Positions 52,268 to 61,219 of a stretch of DNA of 64,000 nucleotides are shown piece after piece. The notes under the pieces were generated by a model. That model was not told where the DNA came from, ran no database searches, and saw only the letters and a program-made list of their open reading frames with translations. The position numbers and the translations under genes were made by a program. Source of the stretch: Gemmatimonadota bacterium (lineage in GTDB: Bacteria; Gemmatimonadota; Gemmatimonadetes; Gemmatimonadales; GWC2-71-9); NCBI GenBank assembly GCA_027294455.1, contig JAPULZ010000034.1, positions 16,976-80,975 of the forward strand, in the 5' to 3' direction. Within the stretch, counting starts at the first letter, position 1, and the number at the start of each line of letters is the position of its first letter.

Positions 52268-55200
52268 ATGTCTGCCACAAAGATTTGCGGTAAGAGGAAC
52301 CCCATCCGCATCGTCACCTCCGCGGCGCTCTTCGATGGACACGACGCCGCCATCAACGTGATGCGCCGGATCATGCAGGCGTCCGGGGTCGAGGTGATCC
52401 ACCTCGGCCACAACCGGAGCGCGGAAGAAGTCGTCACGGCGGCCATCCAAGAGGACGCGCAGGGGATTGCGATCACCAGCTATCAGGGTGGTCACATGGA
52501 GTTCTTCAAGTACGTGCGGCAGATGCTGGACGAACGCGGCGCCGGCCATGTCAAGATCTACGGGGGCGGCGGCGGCGTGATTGTGGATGAGGAGATCGAG
52601 GAACTGCACCGGGCCGGGATCGATCGCGTGTTTTCGCCCGAGGACGGCCGCCGCATGGGGCTCCAAGGCATGATCGACGAGGTCGTCCGGGGCTGCGACT
52701 TCCCGCTGACCGACACCGTCGTTCCCAATGGCTCCGAATTATCTCTCGCGCGCCGCATCACCGCCGTCGAGCTCCACGGCAGGAACGGCGACGCACCGCC
52801 GCCCCGGAAATCCGTTCCCGTCGTGGGCCTCACCGGAACGGGCGGGGCCGGCAAGAGCAGCCTCACAGACGAGCTGGTCAGACGCTTCGTAGGCGAGTTC
52901 GCGGACGCGCGCGTGGCGATCATTTCGGTGGACCCCACGAAACGCAAGACCGGCGGCGCGCTGCTCGGCGACCGGATTCGGTTCAACAGCCTCAAGAATC
53001 CGCGCGTGTACCTGCGTTCGGTCGCCACGAGAGACGCCCGGGGCGAAGTCTCCGCCCGCCTCCGAGACATCATCGACGTGGTCAAGGCCGAGGGGTTCGA
53101 TCTGGTGTTCATCGAGACGGCTGGCATCGGGCAGGGCGACTCCGCTGTGATCGACCTGGTCGACGTCTCGGTATACGTCATGACGAGTGAATACGGCGCG
53201 CCCTCGCAACTCGAGAAGATCGAGATGCTGGATCACGCCGATTTCGTGGTCATCAACAAGTTCACACACCGCGGAAGCGAAGATGCGCTGCGCGACGTGC
53301 GCAAGCAGCTACAACGCAACAAGCAGGCGTTCGATGTGGATCCCGAGAGCCTGATGGTGTTTGGCACGAGTGCGACGCATTTCAACGACGCCGGGGTCAA
53401 TGCGCTGTACGGCCACCTGATCCGGGCCGTCGCCGATCGATGCGGCGCCAAGTGGCAATCACGCTACGCCGCTGCCGACCGGCGGATCACCGACGCCGGG
53501 CAGCACATCATTCCTCCCGCCCGGGAGCGCTATCTCAGCGAAATCTCGGACGGCTGCCGGGCGTACCGAGAATGGGCACAGGAGCAGGCAGACGCCGCGG
53601 CCGAGCTCGACGGGCTGCGACGGGCCATCAGGGTACTGGGCGGGCCGGACAACCGGGCTCTCGGACGATACCCGGAAACCGCGATGGAGAACGCCCCATC
53701 CAGCCAAGCGGACTTGATGCTGGAGTTCAACGACCGACTCGATCGACTCGATCCCCTCGGGCGCGACCTACTTCAGGGGTGGGAAGACTGGGCGGCCCGC
53801 TACCACGGCCACACGTTCACATACGAGATCCGCGGCAAACCCGTCGAGGTCGAGAATCGGCGCACCACGTTGTCCAACACCAAGGTGCCGAAGGTCGCCC
53901 TGCCCCGGTACCGCGACCTCGGTGACCGCCTCTATTGGCGGCTCACCGAAAACGTCCCCGGAGAGTTCCCCTACACGGCGGGCGTATTCCCGTTCAAGCG
54001 ACAAGCCGAGGATCCGACCCGCATGTTCGCGGGCGAAGGTCCGTCGGACCGCACGAACAAGCGGTTCCATCTCCTGGCCGACGGCCTGCCTGCGAAGCGT
54101 TTGTCGACGGCGTTCGACTCCATCACGCTGTACGGCGAGGATCCCGATCGACGCCCGGACATCTTCGGCAAGATCGGCGAGAGCGGTGTCAGCGTCTTCT
54201 CCGTCGAGGAAGCGGAGCGGCTCTACGCGGGGTTCGATCTGTGCGACCGGGCCACGTCCGTCTCGATGACGATCAACGGCCCCGCTCCGACCATCCTGGC
54301 GTTCTTCTTCAATGTCGCGATACGCCAACAATGCCGGCGTTTCCTGCGCGACGGGGGGCGCCTCGACATCACCGAGGAGCAGGTGTACCAACCGGACTCG
54401 TGCCGCGGGGCGACGTGGCCCGAGGTCCGGGGCATGCTGAGTGACGAAGAATACGAAACGATCCGAGCCGAGACGGAGGCCAAGGTCCGAGGTACCGTGC
54501 AGGCGGACATCCTCAAGGAAGACCAGGGCCAGAACACGTGCATTTTCTCGATCGAGTTCGCCCTGAAGCTCATGGGCGACGTGCAGCAGTATTTCATCGA
54601 TCACAGCGTCCGCAACTTCTACAGCGTGTCGATCAGCGGCTACCACATCGCGGAAGCCGGTGCCAACCCTATCCACCAGCTGGCATTCACGCTCGCCAAC
54701 GGCTTCACCTATCTGGAGTACTACCTCGCGCGCGGCATGGCCGTGGACGATTTCGCGCCCAACCTGAGCTTCTTCTTCAGCAACGGAATGGATGCGGAGT
54801 ACAGCGTCATCGGCCGCGTCGCGCGGCGCATTTGGGCCGTGGCGCTGGCGCGCAAGTACGACGCCAACGCCCGGAGCCAGATGTTGAAATATCACATCCA
54901 GACGAGCGGCCGCAGCCTGCACGCCCAAGAAATCGAGTTCAACGACATCCGCACCACACTGCAGGCCCTCCTGGCGATCTACGACAACGCGCAGAGCCTG
55001 CACACCAACGCGTATGATGAGGCCATCACGACGCCCACCCAGGAGTCGGTCCGGCGGGCCATGGCCATTCAGCTCATCATCAACAAGGAATTTGGACTCA
55101 CGTTCTGCGAAAACGCCACGCAGGGCAGCTTCATCATCGAAGAGCTCACCGATCTCGTGGAAGCCGCCGTCCTGGAAGAGTTCGACCGCCTGACGACCCG

Positions 55201-55594
55201 GGGCGGCGTGCTCGGAGCGATGGAGCGCCAGTACCAAAGGGCGGCCATCCAGGACGATTCACTCAAATACGAACAGCTCAAACATTCGGGCGCCTTGCCG
55301 CTCATCGGAGTCAATACGTTTCTGCCTCGCAACCCCATCGAAGCCTCGGCGAGTCAGGCCACACAACTCACCCGCGCCACCAACGAGGAAAAGGAACTCT
55401 GTATCGCGCGGCTCGAAGCCTTCAAGGAACGCCACGCAGTCGAAGCGGAAGCGGCGCTACGCCAACTCAGGGAGACCGCCCTGGCAGGAGGCAATCTCTT
55501 CGTGGAACTCATGAACGCCTCCGCGTGCTGCACGCTCGGCCAGATTACGCGCGCGTTGTACGATGTTGGTGGAGAGTATCGGCGGAATATCTAG
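52268..55594 (+). CDS. icmF: Fused isobutyryl-CoA mutase IcmF
   Basis: The start at 52268 gives 1108 residues. Order: B12-binding domain with SAALFDGHDAAINVMRRI (cobalamin His25), a MeaB-type G-protein domain with Walker A GTGGAGKS at about residues 190-197 and later NKFTHRGSEDALR, then the acyl-CoA mutase barrel (SISGYHIAEAGANPIHQLAF, FFSNGMDAEYSVIGR). IcmF isomerises isobutyryl-CoA and n-butyryl-CoA with adenosylcobalamin; its G domain acts as built-in chaperone. Some members prefer pivalyl-CoA; the choice cannot be made here. A GTG at 52211 is a less likely start. Confidence 0.95.
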   Translation: MSATKICGKRNPIRIVTSAALFDGHDAAINVMRRIMQASGVEVIHLGHNRSAEEVVTAAIQEDAQGIAITSYQGGHMEFFKYVRQMLDERGAGHVKIYGGGGGVIVDEEIEELHRAGIDRVFSPEDGRRMGLQGMIDEVVRGCDFPLTDTVVPNGSELSLARRITAVELHGRNGDAPPPRKSVPVVGLTGTGGAGKSSLTDELVRRFVGEFADARVAIISVDPTKRKTGGALLGDRIRFNSLKNPRVYLRSVATRDARGEVSARLRDIIDVVKAEGFDLVFIETAGIGQGDSAVIDLVDVSVYVMTSEYGAPSQLEKIEMLDHADFVVINKFTHRGSEDALRDVRKQLQRNKQAFDVDPESLMVFGTSATHFNDAGVNALYGHLIRAVADRCGAKWQSRYAAADRRITDAGQHIIPPARERYLSEISDGCRAYREWAQEQADAAAELDGLRRAIRVLGGPDNRALGRYPETAMENAPSSQADLMLEFNDRLDRLDPLGRDLLQGWEDWAARYHGHTFTYEIRGKPVEVENRRTTLSNTKVPKVALPRYRDLGDRLYWRLTENVPGEFPYTAGVFPFKRQAEDPTRMFAGEGPSDRTNKRFHLLADGLPAKRLSTAFDSITLYGEDPDRRPDIFGKIGESGVSVFSVEEAERLYAGFDLCDRATSVSMTINGPAPTILAFFFNVAIRQQCRRFLRDGGRLDITEEQVYQPDSCRGATWPEVRGMLSDEEYETIRAETEAKVRGTVQADILKEDQGQNTCIFSIEFALKLMGDVQQYFIDHSVRNFYSVSISGYHIAEAGANPIHQLAFTLANGFTYLEYYLARGMAVDDFAPNLSFFFSNGMDAEYSVIGRVARRIWAVALARKYDANARSQMLKYHIQTSGRSLHAQEIEFNDIRTTLQALLAIYDNAQSLHTNAYDEAITTPTQESVRRAMAIQLIINKEFGLTFCENATQGSFIIEELTDLVEAAVLEEFDRLTTRGGVLGAMERQYQRAAIQDDSLKYEQLKHSGALPLIGVNTFLPRNPIEASASQATQLTRATNEEKELCIARLEAFKERHAVEAEAALRQLRETALAGGNLFVELMNASACCTLGQITRALYDVGGEYRRNI

Positions 55595-55643
55595 CCTCGC
55601 CCCTACAAAATAGTTCACAACCTCTGAGCACTAGAAAATGCCC
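55595..55643. repeat. Dispersed repeat copy C between icmF and the ArsA-like gene
   Basis: The 43 bases between the icmF stop and the next ATG consist of repeat: CCTCGCCCCTAC, a short spacer, TTCACAACCTCTGAGCACT and a variant tail ending ATGCCC. The tail provides the start codon and first codons of the ArsA-like gene. It matches copy A (396-508) over about 40 bases. Confidence 0.75.
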
Positions 55644-56600
55644 TCCTCCCTCGTCACCAGCCTTCTCCAACGCCACGTGCTCTTCTTCGGCGGCAAGGGT
55701 GGCGTCGGCAAGACCACCATGGCGTCGGCGTTCGCGCTGCTTTCGGCCGACGGCGGGGCGCGAACCCTCCTCGTGTCCACCGATCCGGCGCATTCCACCA
55801 GCGATATCTTTGAGCAGCGCCTCGGCAACGAGCCGCAGACGGTGGTGGACAATCTCTGGGCCGTGGAGATCGATCCGGAGCGGGAGGTCGACAGCTACAT
55901 CGCCGAGGTGAAGTTGCGCGTGGCGGATTCCACACCGCCCCGGTTGCACAAAGAGGTAGAACGGCAGATCGACATCGCCCGCATCTCGCCCGGCGCCGAG
56001 GAGTCCGCGTTGTTCGACCGATTTGCCCGAATTCTCGAGCAAGACGCCGAAGCATACGACCGCATCGTGTTCGACACGGCCCCCACGGGACACACGTTGC
56101 GGCTGTTGTCCCTGCCGGAAACGATGACGGCCTGGATCACCGGATTGATCGCCCACCGGAAAAAGGTAAACGTCCTGGGACGCATGTGGCGGAACGTCGC
56201 GGGCGCCGCGGCGGGGTCGCACGGTGACCAGTATGATCCCGTCCTGCAAACGTTGAATGAACGCAAACGGCGCTTTGAGAAAGCGCGGCAGATCGTGACA
56301 GACGCCGCGCGCACCGCCTTCGCCTTCGTCATCGTTCCCGAACGACTGCCCATTCTGGAAACCGACAAGGCGGTCCGGGCCCTCGACAAGTACGGCATTC
56401 CGGTGGGCGGCGTATTCGTCAATCGCGTCTTGCCGGAACACGCCGAAGGGGCGTTCCTGCAACGGCGGCGAGAGCGGGAGGGCACATATCTGGACGACAT
56501 CAAGTCCAGGTTCGCCGCTCACGATCTCCAGTTCGTTCTATTGGTCGAGGACGACGTCGTGGGCGTGGTCGCCCTACGCGACCTCGGGCGGGCACTCTGA
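55638..56600 (+). CDS. ArsA/Get3-family ATPase
   Basis: The 320-residue protein has the deviant P-loop GGKGGVGKTT (18-27), a switch I region STDPAHSTSDIF and switch II FDTAPTGHTLRLL, all of the ArsA/Get3 family. It has no cysteine at all, so it lacks both the arsenite-binding cysteines of ArsA and the zinc CXXC of Get3. It therefore is not an arsenite pump ATPase. It follows icmF with only repeat DNA between. A partner for targeting or loading is a guess. Confidence 0.88.
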   Translation: MPSSLVTSLLQRHVLFFGGKGGVGKTTMASAFALLSADGGARTLLVSTDPAHSTSDIFEQRLGNEPQTVVDNLWAVEIDPEREVDSYIAEVKLRVADSTPPRLHKEVERQIDIARISPGAEESALFDRFARILEQDAEAYDRIVFDTAPTGHTLRLLSLPETMTAWITGLIAHRKKVNVLGRMWRNVAGAAAGSHGDQYDPVLQTLNERKRRFEKARQIVTDAARTAFAFVIVPERLPILETDKAVRALDKYGIPVGGVFVNRVLPEHAEGAFLQRRREREGTYLDDIKSRFAAHDLQFVLLVEDDVVGVVALRDLGRAL

Positions 56601-56610
56601 CGTCGCCACG

Positions 56611-57126
56611 CTAGCTCTTTGCCGCCATGGCCGCGTGCACTTGGTGCTCGGTGGACGGATATCCCTGCTCGGTGCGCAACATCCCGATCTGCCCCACGTG
56701 ATACGACTCGTGCCAGCACAGGAAGTTGATCGCCCCGCGCATGGTCTGATCCTCGATCGGGAAGCCATCGGGCGCCGGCGCCAGGAGTTGGTCATCCGTC
56801 GCCTCTTGGAGTGTGGTGTGAAAGCGCGGTGACAACTCATCCCATGCGGACTTGAACTCCGCAATATCCGAATATTCGCTCACGTCGCGGGGACCTGCGT
56901 CGCGTCCGAACTGCTCGGCGAAGGGGTTCTCGTCATCCGCGCCCAGCATCTTGAGCATCCCGTAGCGGCTGGAGAGCAGATGTCCCATGAGATACGAGAT
57001 CGAGCTCCCCTCACCGTTCCGCAGCCGGTGGCCCGCGGCGTCGTTCTTCAGGTCTCCCGTGGCCAGGCTCAGAATCATCGAGTTGAACTTGAACTGATCC
57101 ACCACGGTCTTGATCATGTCCGACAT
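56611..57126 (-). CDS. DinB-family protein (second)
   Basis: The 171-residue protein is a DinB four-helix bundle: SSISYLMGHLLSSRYGMLKM with the first His, and INFLCWHESYHVGQIGMLRT with the His pair. Metal-binding DinB/YfiT members are poorly characterised. It lies downstream of, and on the same strand as, an ArsR regulator (57541-57182), with 55 bases between, a common pairing for DinB genes. Confidence 0.88.
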   Translation of the reverse strand: MSDMIKTVVDQFKFNSMILSLATGDLKNDAAGHRLRNGEGSSISYLMGHLLSSRYGMLKMLGADDENPFAEQFGRDAGPRDVSEYSDIAEFKSAWDELSPRFHTTLQEATDDQLLAPAPDGFPIEDQTMRGAINFLCWHESYHVGQIGMLRTEQGYPSTEHQVHAAMAAKS

Positions 57127-57181
57127 GTGTTGCTCCTTCGGGTGACAGCCGGCTCAACCGGCGAGTAGGTCGTCCAGCGCC

Positions 57182-57541
57182 TCAGTGGTCATCGGTCTCG
57201 TCGTCCCTGGTGAGATACCGCTCCAGTGCGTCGAACGATCCCTCCCGACATCGCGCGAACTGGGCGAGCCAATCGTTCGCGGTCTCGAGGGTGGCGACAT
57301 CGCTGCAGCATCGATGGAGCCGGCCGTCGCGCTCCTTATGTATGAGCCCGGCGTCCTGGAGCACTCGCAGGTGCTTGGAAACGCCCGGGAGCGACATGTC
57401 GAACGGCCGGGCCAGCTCGGTCACCGTCCGGGGGCGAGCCGCCAACCGGGTCAGCACGGCGCGCCGCGTGGTGTCACTCAACGCCGAAAACACGGCACTG
57501 AGGCATTCATCAGAAGAAGACTTAACCATATGGTTAAGCAT
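57182..57541 (-). CDS. ArsR-family transcriptional regulator
   Basis: The start at 57541 (MLNHMVKSSSDECLSAVFSAL) follows GGAAGG; the second ATG at 57529 is possible. The 119 residues are a winged helix with ALSDTTRRAVLTRLAARPRTV, ELARPFDMSLPGVSKHLRVL and a wing GRLHRCC. The CC in the wing is not the standard metal site, so it more likely resembles the SdpR-type group. An 18-bp perfect palindrome covers the start codon, pointing to autoregulation. It probably controls the DinB gene downstream. Confidence 0.9.
   Translation of the reverse strand: MLNHMVKSSSDECLSAVFSALSDTTRRAVLTRLAARPRTVTELARPFDMSLPGVSKHLRVLQDAGLIHKERDGRLHRCCSDVATLETANDWLAQFARCREGSFDALERYLTRDDETDDH
57521..57538 (-). promoter_or_regulatory. 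ArsR operator over its own start codon
   Basis: CTTAACCATATGGTTAAG is a perfect 18-bp palindrome and contains the ATG at 57529. The same TTAACCATATGGTTAA core is seen at the start of other ArsR genes of this type, where repressor binding would block initiation. It sits between the ArsR gene and the divergent HEAT gene. Confidence 0.7.
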
Positions 57542-57590
57542 AATCGGCGGCGGCCTTCCGTCAACGGGCGCCCCGGCGTACCCTCCGGAC

Positions 57591-58136
57591 ATGCACCCCC
57601 TGCTCGAGAAGCTCCGGGGCGGAGACAGCCGATCCATGGGGCTGGTCAACGAGGTGGCCCGTCAGGTGCTGCGGGCGCCTGCCCTCCTGGGAGAACTGTT
57701 TCGCGGAATGCTTTCGAGCGATCCCATCATCCGGATGCGCGCGGCCGACGCGGCCCAAAAGGTGACCGCGGAGCGCCCGGAATTACTCCAGCGATACAAG
57801 AAGCGGCTGTTGTACGAGATCGCCTCCATCGACCAGCAGGAGGTGCGGTGGCACGTCGCGCAGATGATCCCCCGCCTCGAGTTGACCCCCCAGGAGCGGG
57901 CGCTCGCCGTGAAGATCCTGATCACCTATCTCGCCCTCAAGAGCAAGATCGTCCGAACATTCGCGCTGCAAGCCCTGGCTTCGCTGGCAGCCAACGATCC
58001 TGCGCTGCGCCGCAAGGTCCTCGCAATCGTGCGCGATGTGGCCAAGAACGGCAGTCCGGCGATGCAGGCCCGAGGGAGGAAGCTCCTGGCACAGTTGCGG
58101 GGAGTGGTAGGAACCGGCCCGCCCCAGGGCAAGTGA
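57591..58136 (+). CDS. HEAT-repeat protein
   Basis: The start at 57591 (MHPLLEKLRGGDSRSMGLVN) gives 181 residues of alpha-helical repeats: SDPIIRMRAADAAQKV, QEVRWHVAQMIPRL, KSKIVRTFALQALASLA and GSPAMQARGRKLLAQL. These fit HEAT-type repeats. It has no enzyme motif and no signal. A long upstream frame overlaps the ArsR gene and is not used. Probably a scaffold; divergent from the ArsR gene. Confidence 0.82.
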   Translation: MHPLLEKLRGGDSRSMGLVNEVARQVLRAPALLGELFRGMLSSDPIIRMRAADAAQKVTAERPELLQRYKKRLLYEIASIDQQEVRWHVAQMIPRLELTPQERALAVKILITYLALKSKIVRTFALQALASLAANDPALRRKVLAIVRDVAKNGSPAMQARGRKLLAQLRGVVGTGPPQGK

Positions 58137-58140
58137 CCCG

Positions 58141-58207
58141 TGTTCAGTGTTCAGTACTGGGTATTCAGTACGCTGCGAACTGAGCACTGAGTACTGAGTA
58201 CTGCCCC
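58141..58207. repeat. Dispersed repeat copy E (ACTGAGY units)
   Basis: A left arm reads TGTTCAGTGTTCAGTACTGG and GTATTCAGTAC; a right arm reads AACTGAGCACTGAGTACTG and AGTACTGCCCC. The right arm is three 7-bp ACTGAGY units, and the arms are roughly complementary, so a hairpin can form. It lies between the HEAT gene and cstA. This is the second module of the repeat in 396-508 without the GTAGGGG palindrome. Confidence 0.7.
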
Positions 58208-58267
58208 CTCCTTCCGCTCCCCGTCGTCCGCCCCCTAGATTACCCCCTCCCGAACCGAGAGATTGCT

Positions 58268-60037
58268 GTGAGTTCCATCGCACTGCTCATCATTGGTCTG
58301 AGCGCATTTCTAACGGGGTACCTGTTCTACTCACGGTTTCTCGCACAGCGGATCTACCGGCTCGACCCGGATTTCAAGACGCCGGCGCACACATATGAAG
58401 ACGGCGTCGACTTCGTGCCGACCAATCGTCACGTGCTGTTCGGCCACCACTTCACCTCGGTGGCGGGAGCGGCCCCCATCGTCGGGCCGGCCATTGCGGT
58501 GATTTGGGGCTGGCTCCCCGCATTCTTGTGGGTGGTGATCGGAACCATCTTTGCCGGCGCCGTGCACGATTTCGGCACGTTGTGGGTGTCGACGCGGCAC
58601 AAGGCCCAGTCCATCGGCACCCTCGCCGATTCCATCCTGGGCGGGCGGGCGCGCGTCCTGTTTCTCTTGATCATCTTTTTCCTGCTCTTGCTGGTTAACG
58701 CGGTCTTCGCCGTGGTCATCGCGAACCTCTTCATGGCCAATCCGGGCGCCGTGGTCCCAGTCTGGGGTTCGCTGGTCGTCGCGATCGGTGTCGGATTCCT
58801 GATCTATCGGACGGGTGTGGGCATCATCTTGCCATCGGTGGCGGCGCTGCTCACCCTGTACATCATGATCTGGCTGGGACAGTACATGCCCTTCACCCTG
58901 CCCGACTTCTTTGGATTCCAGCCGACGACGGCGCAATTGGCATCGGGCGACGCCCAGGCTGCGGCCGCGGCGGCGACCACGGACGGGGTGCGGGCCGGCT
59001 GGGTCATCGTGCTCTTCGTGTACGGATTCTTCGCTTCGGTGCTTCCGGTGTGGATGTTGTTGCAACCACGTGACTACATCAACAGCCATCAACTCTTCGT
59101 GGCCCTCGGGATCATCTTTCTCGGCGTGCTCATCACCAATCCAGAGGTCATCGCACCCGCAATCAATCACGACCTGCCGGCCGATGCGCCGAGTTGGTTT
59201 CCCTTATTGTTCGTGACGATCGCGTGCGGTGCCATCAGCGGCTTTCACGGACTGGTGGCGTCCGGGACATCTTCGAAGCAGCTGGACAAAGAAACCGATG
59301 CCCGGTATGTGGGATACGGCGGCGCGATCGGCGAAGGCATCGTGGCCGTCACCTCCATCTTGGCCACGACGGCCGGCTTCGCGGTGTTCGTCGGACTCGA
59401 CGGTTGGCACGAACATTACGGCACCTGGGCGTCTGCGTCGGCAGGCGCCACCTCGGCGTTCGTCAACGGCGTGGGCGTGTTGGCTCAAGGCGTGGGGATC
59501 CCGCAGCAAGTGGCTGTGATCTTCGCCGCCGTCGTGGTGATCAGCTTCGCAGCCACCACCATGGACACCGGCGTGCGCTTGCAACGCTACATCATCACCG
59601 AGCTGGGAACCCAGTACAAGATCGAGGCCGTCAAGAATCGCTGGATCGCCACGTTCATCGCCGTGGCCAGTTGCGCCGCCGTGGCGCTGGGGATCGATCG
59701 CGGCGCGGGCGGCATGCGGCTCTGGGCGCTCTTCGGCACCACCAATCAGCTCACCGCCGGCCTGAGCCTCCTCATAGTGACGATCTTCTTGCTCAAGCTG
59801 GGACGCAACATCTGGGTGACCGTCATTCCCATGTCGTTCCTGCTGTTCATGACGACCTGGGCCATGATCGGAAACCTGCTGCGGTACTGGACCGATAGCC
59901 AGGCACTGCTCTTGGCCGTCGGCGGCGCGATCTTCGTGTTGGAACTCTGGTTGATCTTTGAAGCGGTGGCGGCATTCCGGCGCGCCCTCGCCGAGCGCGC
60001 GCAAGACGCGGTGACCGAAGAACAAAGGACTGCGTAG
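58268..60037 (+). CDS. cstA: Carbon starvation protein CstA family transporter
   Basis: A GTG start gives 589 residues with about 15 membrane helices and CstA hallmarks: HHFTSVAGAAPIVGPAIAVI, WGWLPAFLWVV, and VHDFGTLWVSTRHKAQSI near the N-terminus. It is shorter than the 701 residues of E. coli CstA but in the common range. CstA proteins import peptides and pyruvate. It is followed directly by the truncated S9 gene. Confidence 0.92.
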   Translation: MSSIALLIIGLSAFLTGYLFYSRFLAQRIYRLDPDFKTPAHTYEDGVDFVPTNRHVLFGHHFTSVAGAAPIVGPAIAVIWGWLPAFLWVVIGTIFAGAVHDFGTLWVSTRHKAQSIGTLADSILGGRARVLFLLIIFFLLLLVNAVFAVVIANLFMANPGAVVPVWGSLVVAIGVGFLIYRTGVGIILPSVAALLTLYIMIWLGQYMPFTLPDFFGFQPTTAQLASGDAQAAAAAATTDGVRAGWVIVLFVYGFFASVLPVWMLLQPRDYINSHQLFVALGIIFLGVLITNPEVIAPAINHDLPADAPSWFPLLFVTIACGAISGFHGLVASGTSSKQLDKETDARYVGYGGAIGEGIVAVTSILATTAGFAVFVGLDGWHEHYGTWASASAGATSAFVNGVGVLAQGVGIPQQVAVIFAAVVVISFAATTMDTGVRLQRYIITELGTQYKIEAVKNRWIATFIAVASCAAVALGIDRGAGGMRLWALFGTTNQLTAGLSLLIVTIFLLKLGRNIWVTVIPMSFLLFMTTWAMIGNLLRYWTDSQALLLAVGGAIFVLELWLIFEAVAAFRRALAERAQDAVTEEQRTA

Positions 60038-60310
60038 ATGAAACTCCGCAACTATTTCTTGGCAGGGCTAGTCTGTCTGGCGTCGGCTCCCGCGGCCGTC
60101 GCCCAGGATGACGAGAACGTCCGGTGGACGCCCGATCTCAGCATGCAATATGACGTAATTCAAGGTGTCTCCATGTCCCGCGACGGGCAGTACATCGCCT
60201 ATGTCCTGGGGAAGCCGATCATGGAGGACACGAACTCCAACCGCATTCTCATGTGGTTCAACCGGCACCTCCGCCGAGCAGTGCCCACAACGGATCACGA
60301 CCGGGAGTAG
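60038..60310 (+). pseudogene. Truncated S9-family peptidase (N-terminal remnant)
   Basis: The 90-codon frame begins with a signal peptide (YFLAGLVCLASAPAAVAQ) and a start typical of S9 prolyl oligopeptidases: RWTPDLSMQYDVIQGVSMS then RDGQYIAYVLGKPIMEDTNS. It ends abruptly with a non-matching tail, and the DUF72 gene follows at once. Nearly all of the enzyme, including its catalytic domain, is missing. A deletion fusing the start of the gene to downstream DNA is the likely cause. Confidence 0.65.
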
Positions 60311-60311
60311 C

Positions 60312-61013
60312 GTGCGGGCATATATCGGCACGAGCGGCTACTCATACAAGGAGTGGAAGGGGACGTTCTATCCGAAGGACCTCGCCGCGGCGAAGATGCT
60401 GAGCTACTACGGTCGGCATTTCAACTCGGTGGAAATCAACAACACGTTCTATCGTATGCCGTCGGAGCGAGTGCTCGCCAACTGGTACGACGAGGTGCCG
60501 GCGGGTTTTGGGTTCGTACTCAAGGCGTCGCGGAAGATCACGCACTTCAAGCGCCTGAAGCCGGAGTCGGAAGAAGAGCTTCGCTACTTGCTGAAGACCG
60601 CCTCGGTGTTGCGCGACAAGCTCGGGCCCACGCTCTTTCAGCTCCCGCCCAACCTCAAGGTCGATTTGGAGCGCCTCCAGACGTTCCTCGGCTTCCTCCC
60701 CCGACGGTGGCGTGCCGCGTTCGAGTTCCGGCACGCCTCCTGGTTCACCGACGAGATATACGACGCGTTGCGGGCAGCCAACGCAGCCCTGGTCGTTGCG
60801 GAGACCCAAGAGGATTGCGTCCCCAGGGTGGCCACGGCCGACTGGGGATACCTACGTCTGCGCAAAGCGGAATACGAGGCGTCCGAGCTGCGCGACTGGG
60901 CTGATTGGGTCCTGGCACGGGAGTGGCGGGACAGTTTCGTGTTCTTCAAACACGAAGATGAGGCAAGCGGGCCGAAATTGGCTACGAGGTTCAAGGAAGC
61001 CGTCTCCCCCTGA
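60312..61013 (+). CDS. DUF72 protein
   Basis: A GTG start, preceded by GGGAG, gives 233 residues: YIGTSGYSYKEWKGTFYPKD, YGRHFNSVEINNTFYRMPS, AFEFRHASWF and FVFFKHED. These are the DUF72/YecE family motifs of a TIM-barrel fold without known activity. It is cytosolic. It begins one base after the stop of the S9 remnant, in the place where that gene was truncated. Confidence 0.92.
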   Translation: MRAYIGTSGYSYKEWKGTFYPKDLAAAKMLSYYGRHFNSVEINNTFYRMPSERVLANWYDEVPAGFGFVLKASRKITHFKRLKPESEEELRYLLKTASVLRDKLGPTLFQLPPNLKVDLERLQTFLGFLPRRWRAAFEFRHASWFTDEIYDALRAANAALVVAETQEDCVPRVATADWGYLRLRKAEYEASELRDWADWVLAREWRDSFVFFKHEDEASGPKLATRFKEAVSP

Positions 61014-61081
61014 TGCGGCCCCCCACCCCGCGATGTCAGAATCCTGTCAAGCCGCACCAGGGCGGCTGCATGGCTAGTCCG

Positions 61082-61093
61082 GGTATGCATACC
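61082..61093. promoter_or_regulatory. 12-bp palindrome upstream of the sensor kinase
   Basis: GGTATGCATACC is a perfect palindrome followed a few bases later by TATAGGAGG, which contains a strong ribosome-binding-like AGGAGG. It lies in the 206-base gap before the kinase and may be an operator or part of the promoter. Confidence 0.4.
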
Positions 61094-61219
61094 TTATAGG
61101 AGGTAGCCGAGTAGCATGTAGTTGGAGACGAGCACTCCAAGTCGAACCAAGGTGTAGCCATCAAGAAGAGAAAATCCCGTTTCGACCAACGTGGACGAGT
61201 AACTCGCGGCACCTTCATC

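Noticed and set aside
53768..55237. Long minus-strand frame (489 codons) across icmF
   Set aside because: Antisense to the conserved mutase domain; composition and lack of motifs mark it as a shadow.
55638..56600. Arsenic resistance gene (arsA)
   Set aside because: No arsB, arsR or arsC neighbour and no cysteines in the ATPase. The ArsR at 57182 is paired with DinB, not with arsenic genes.
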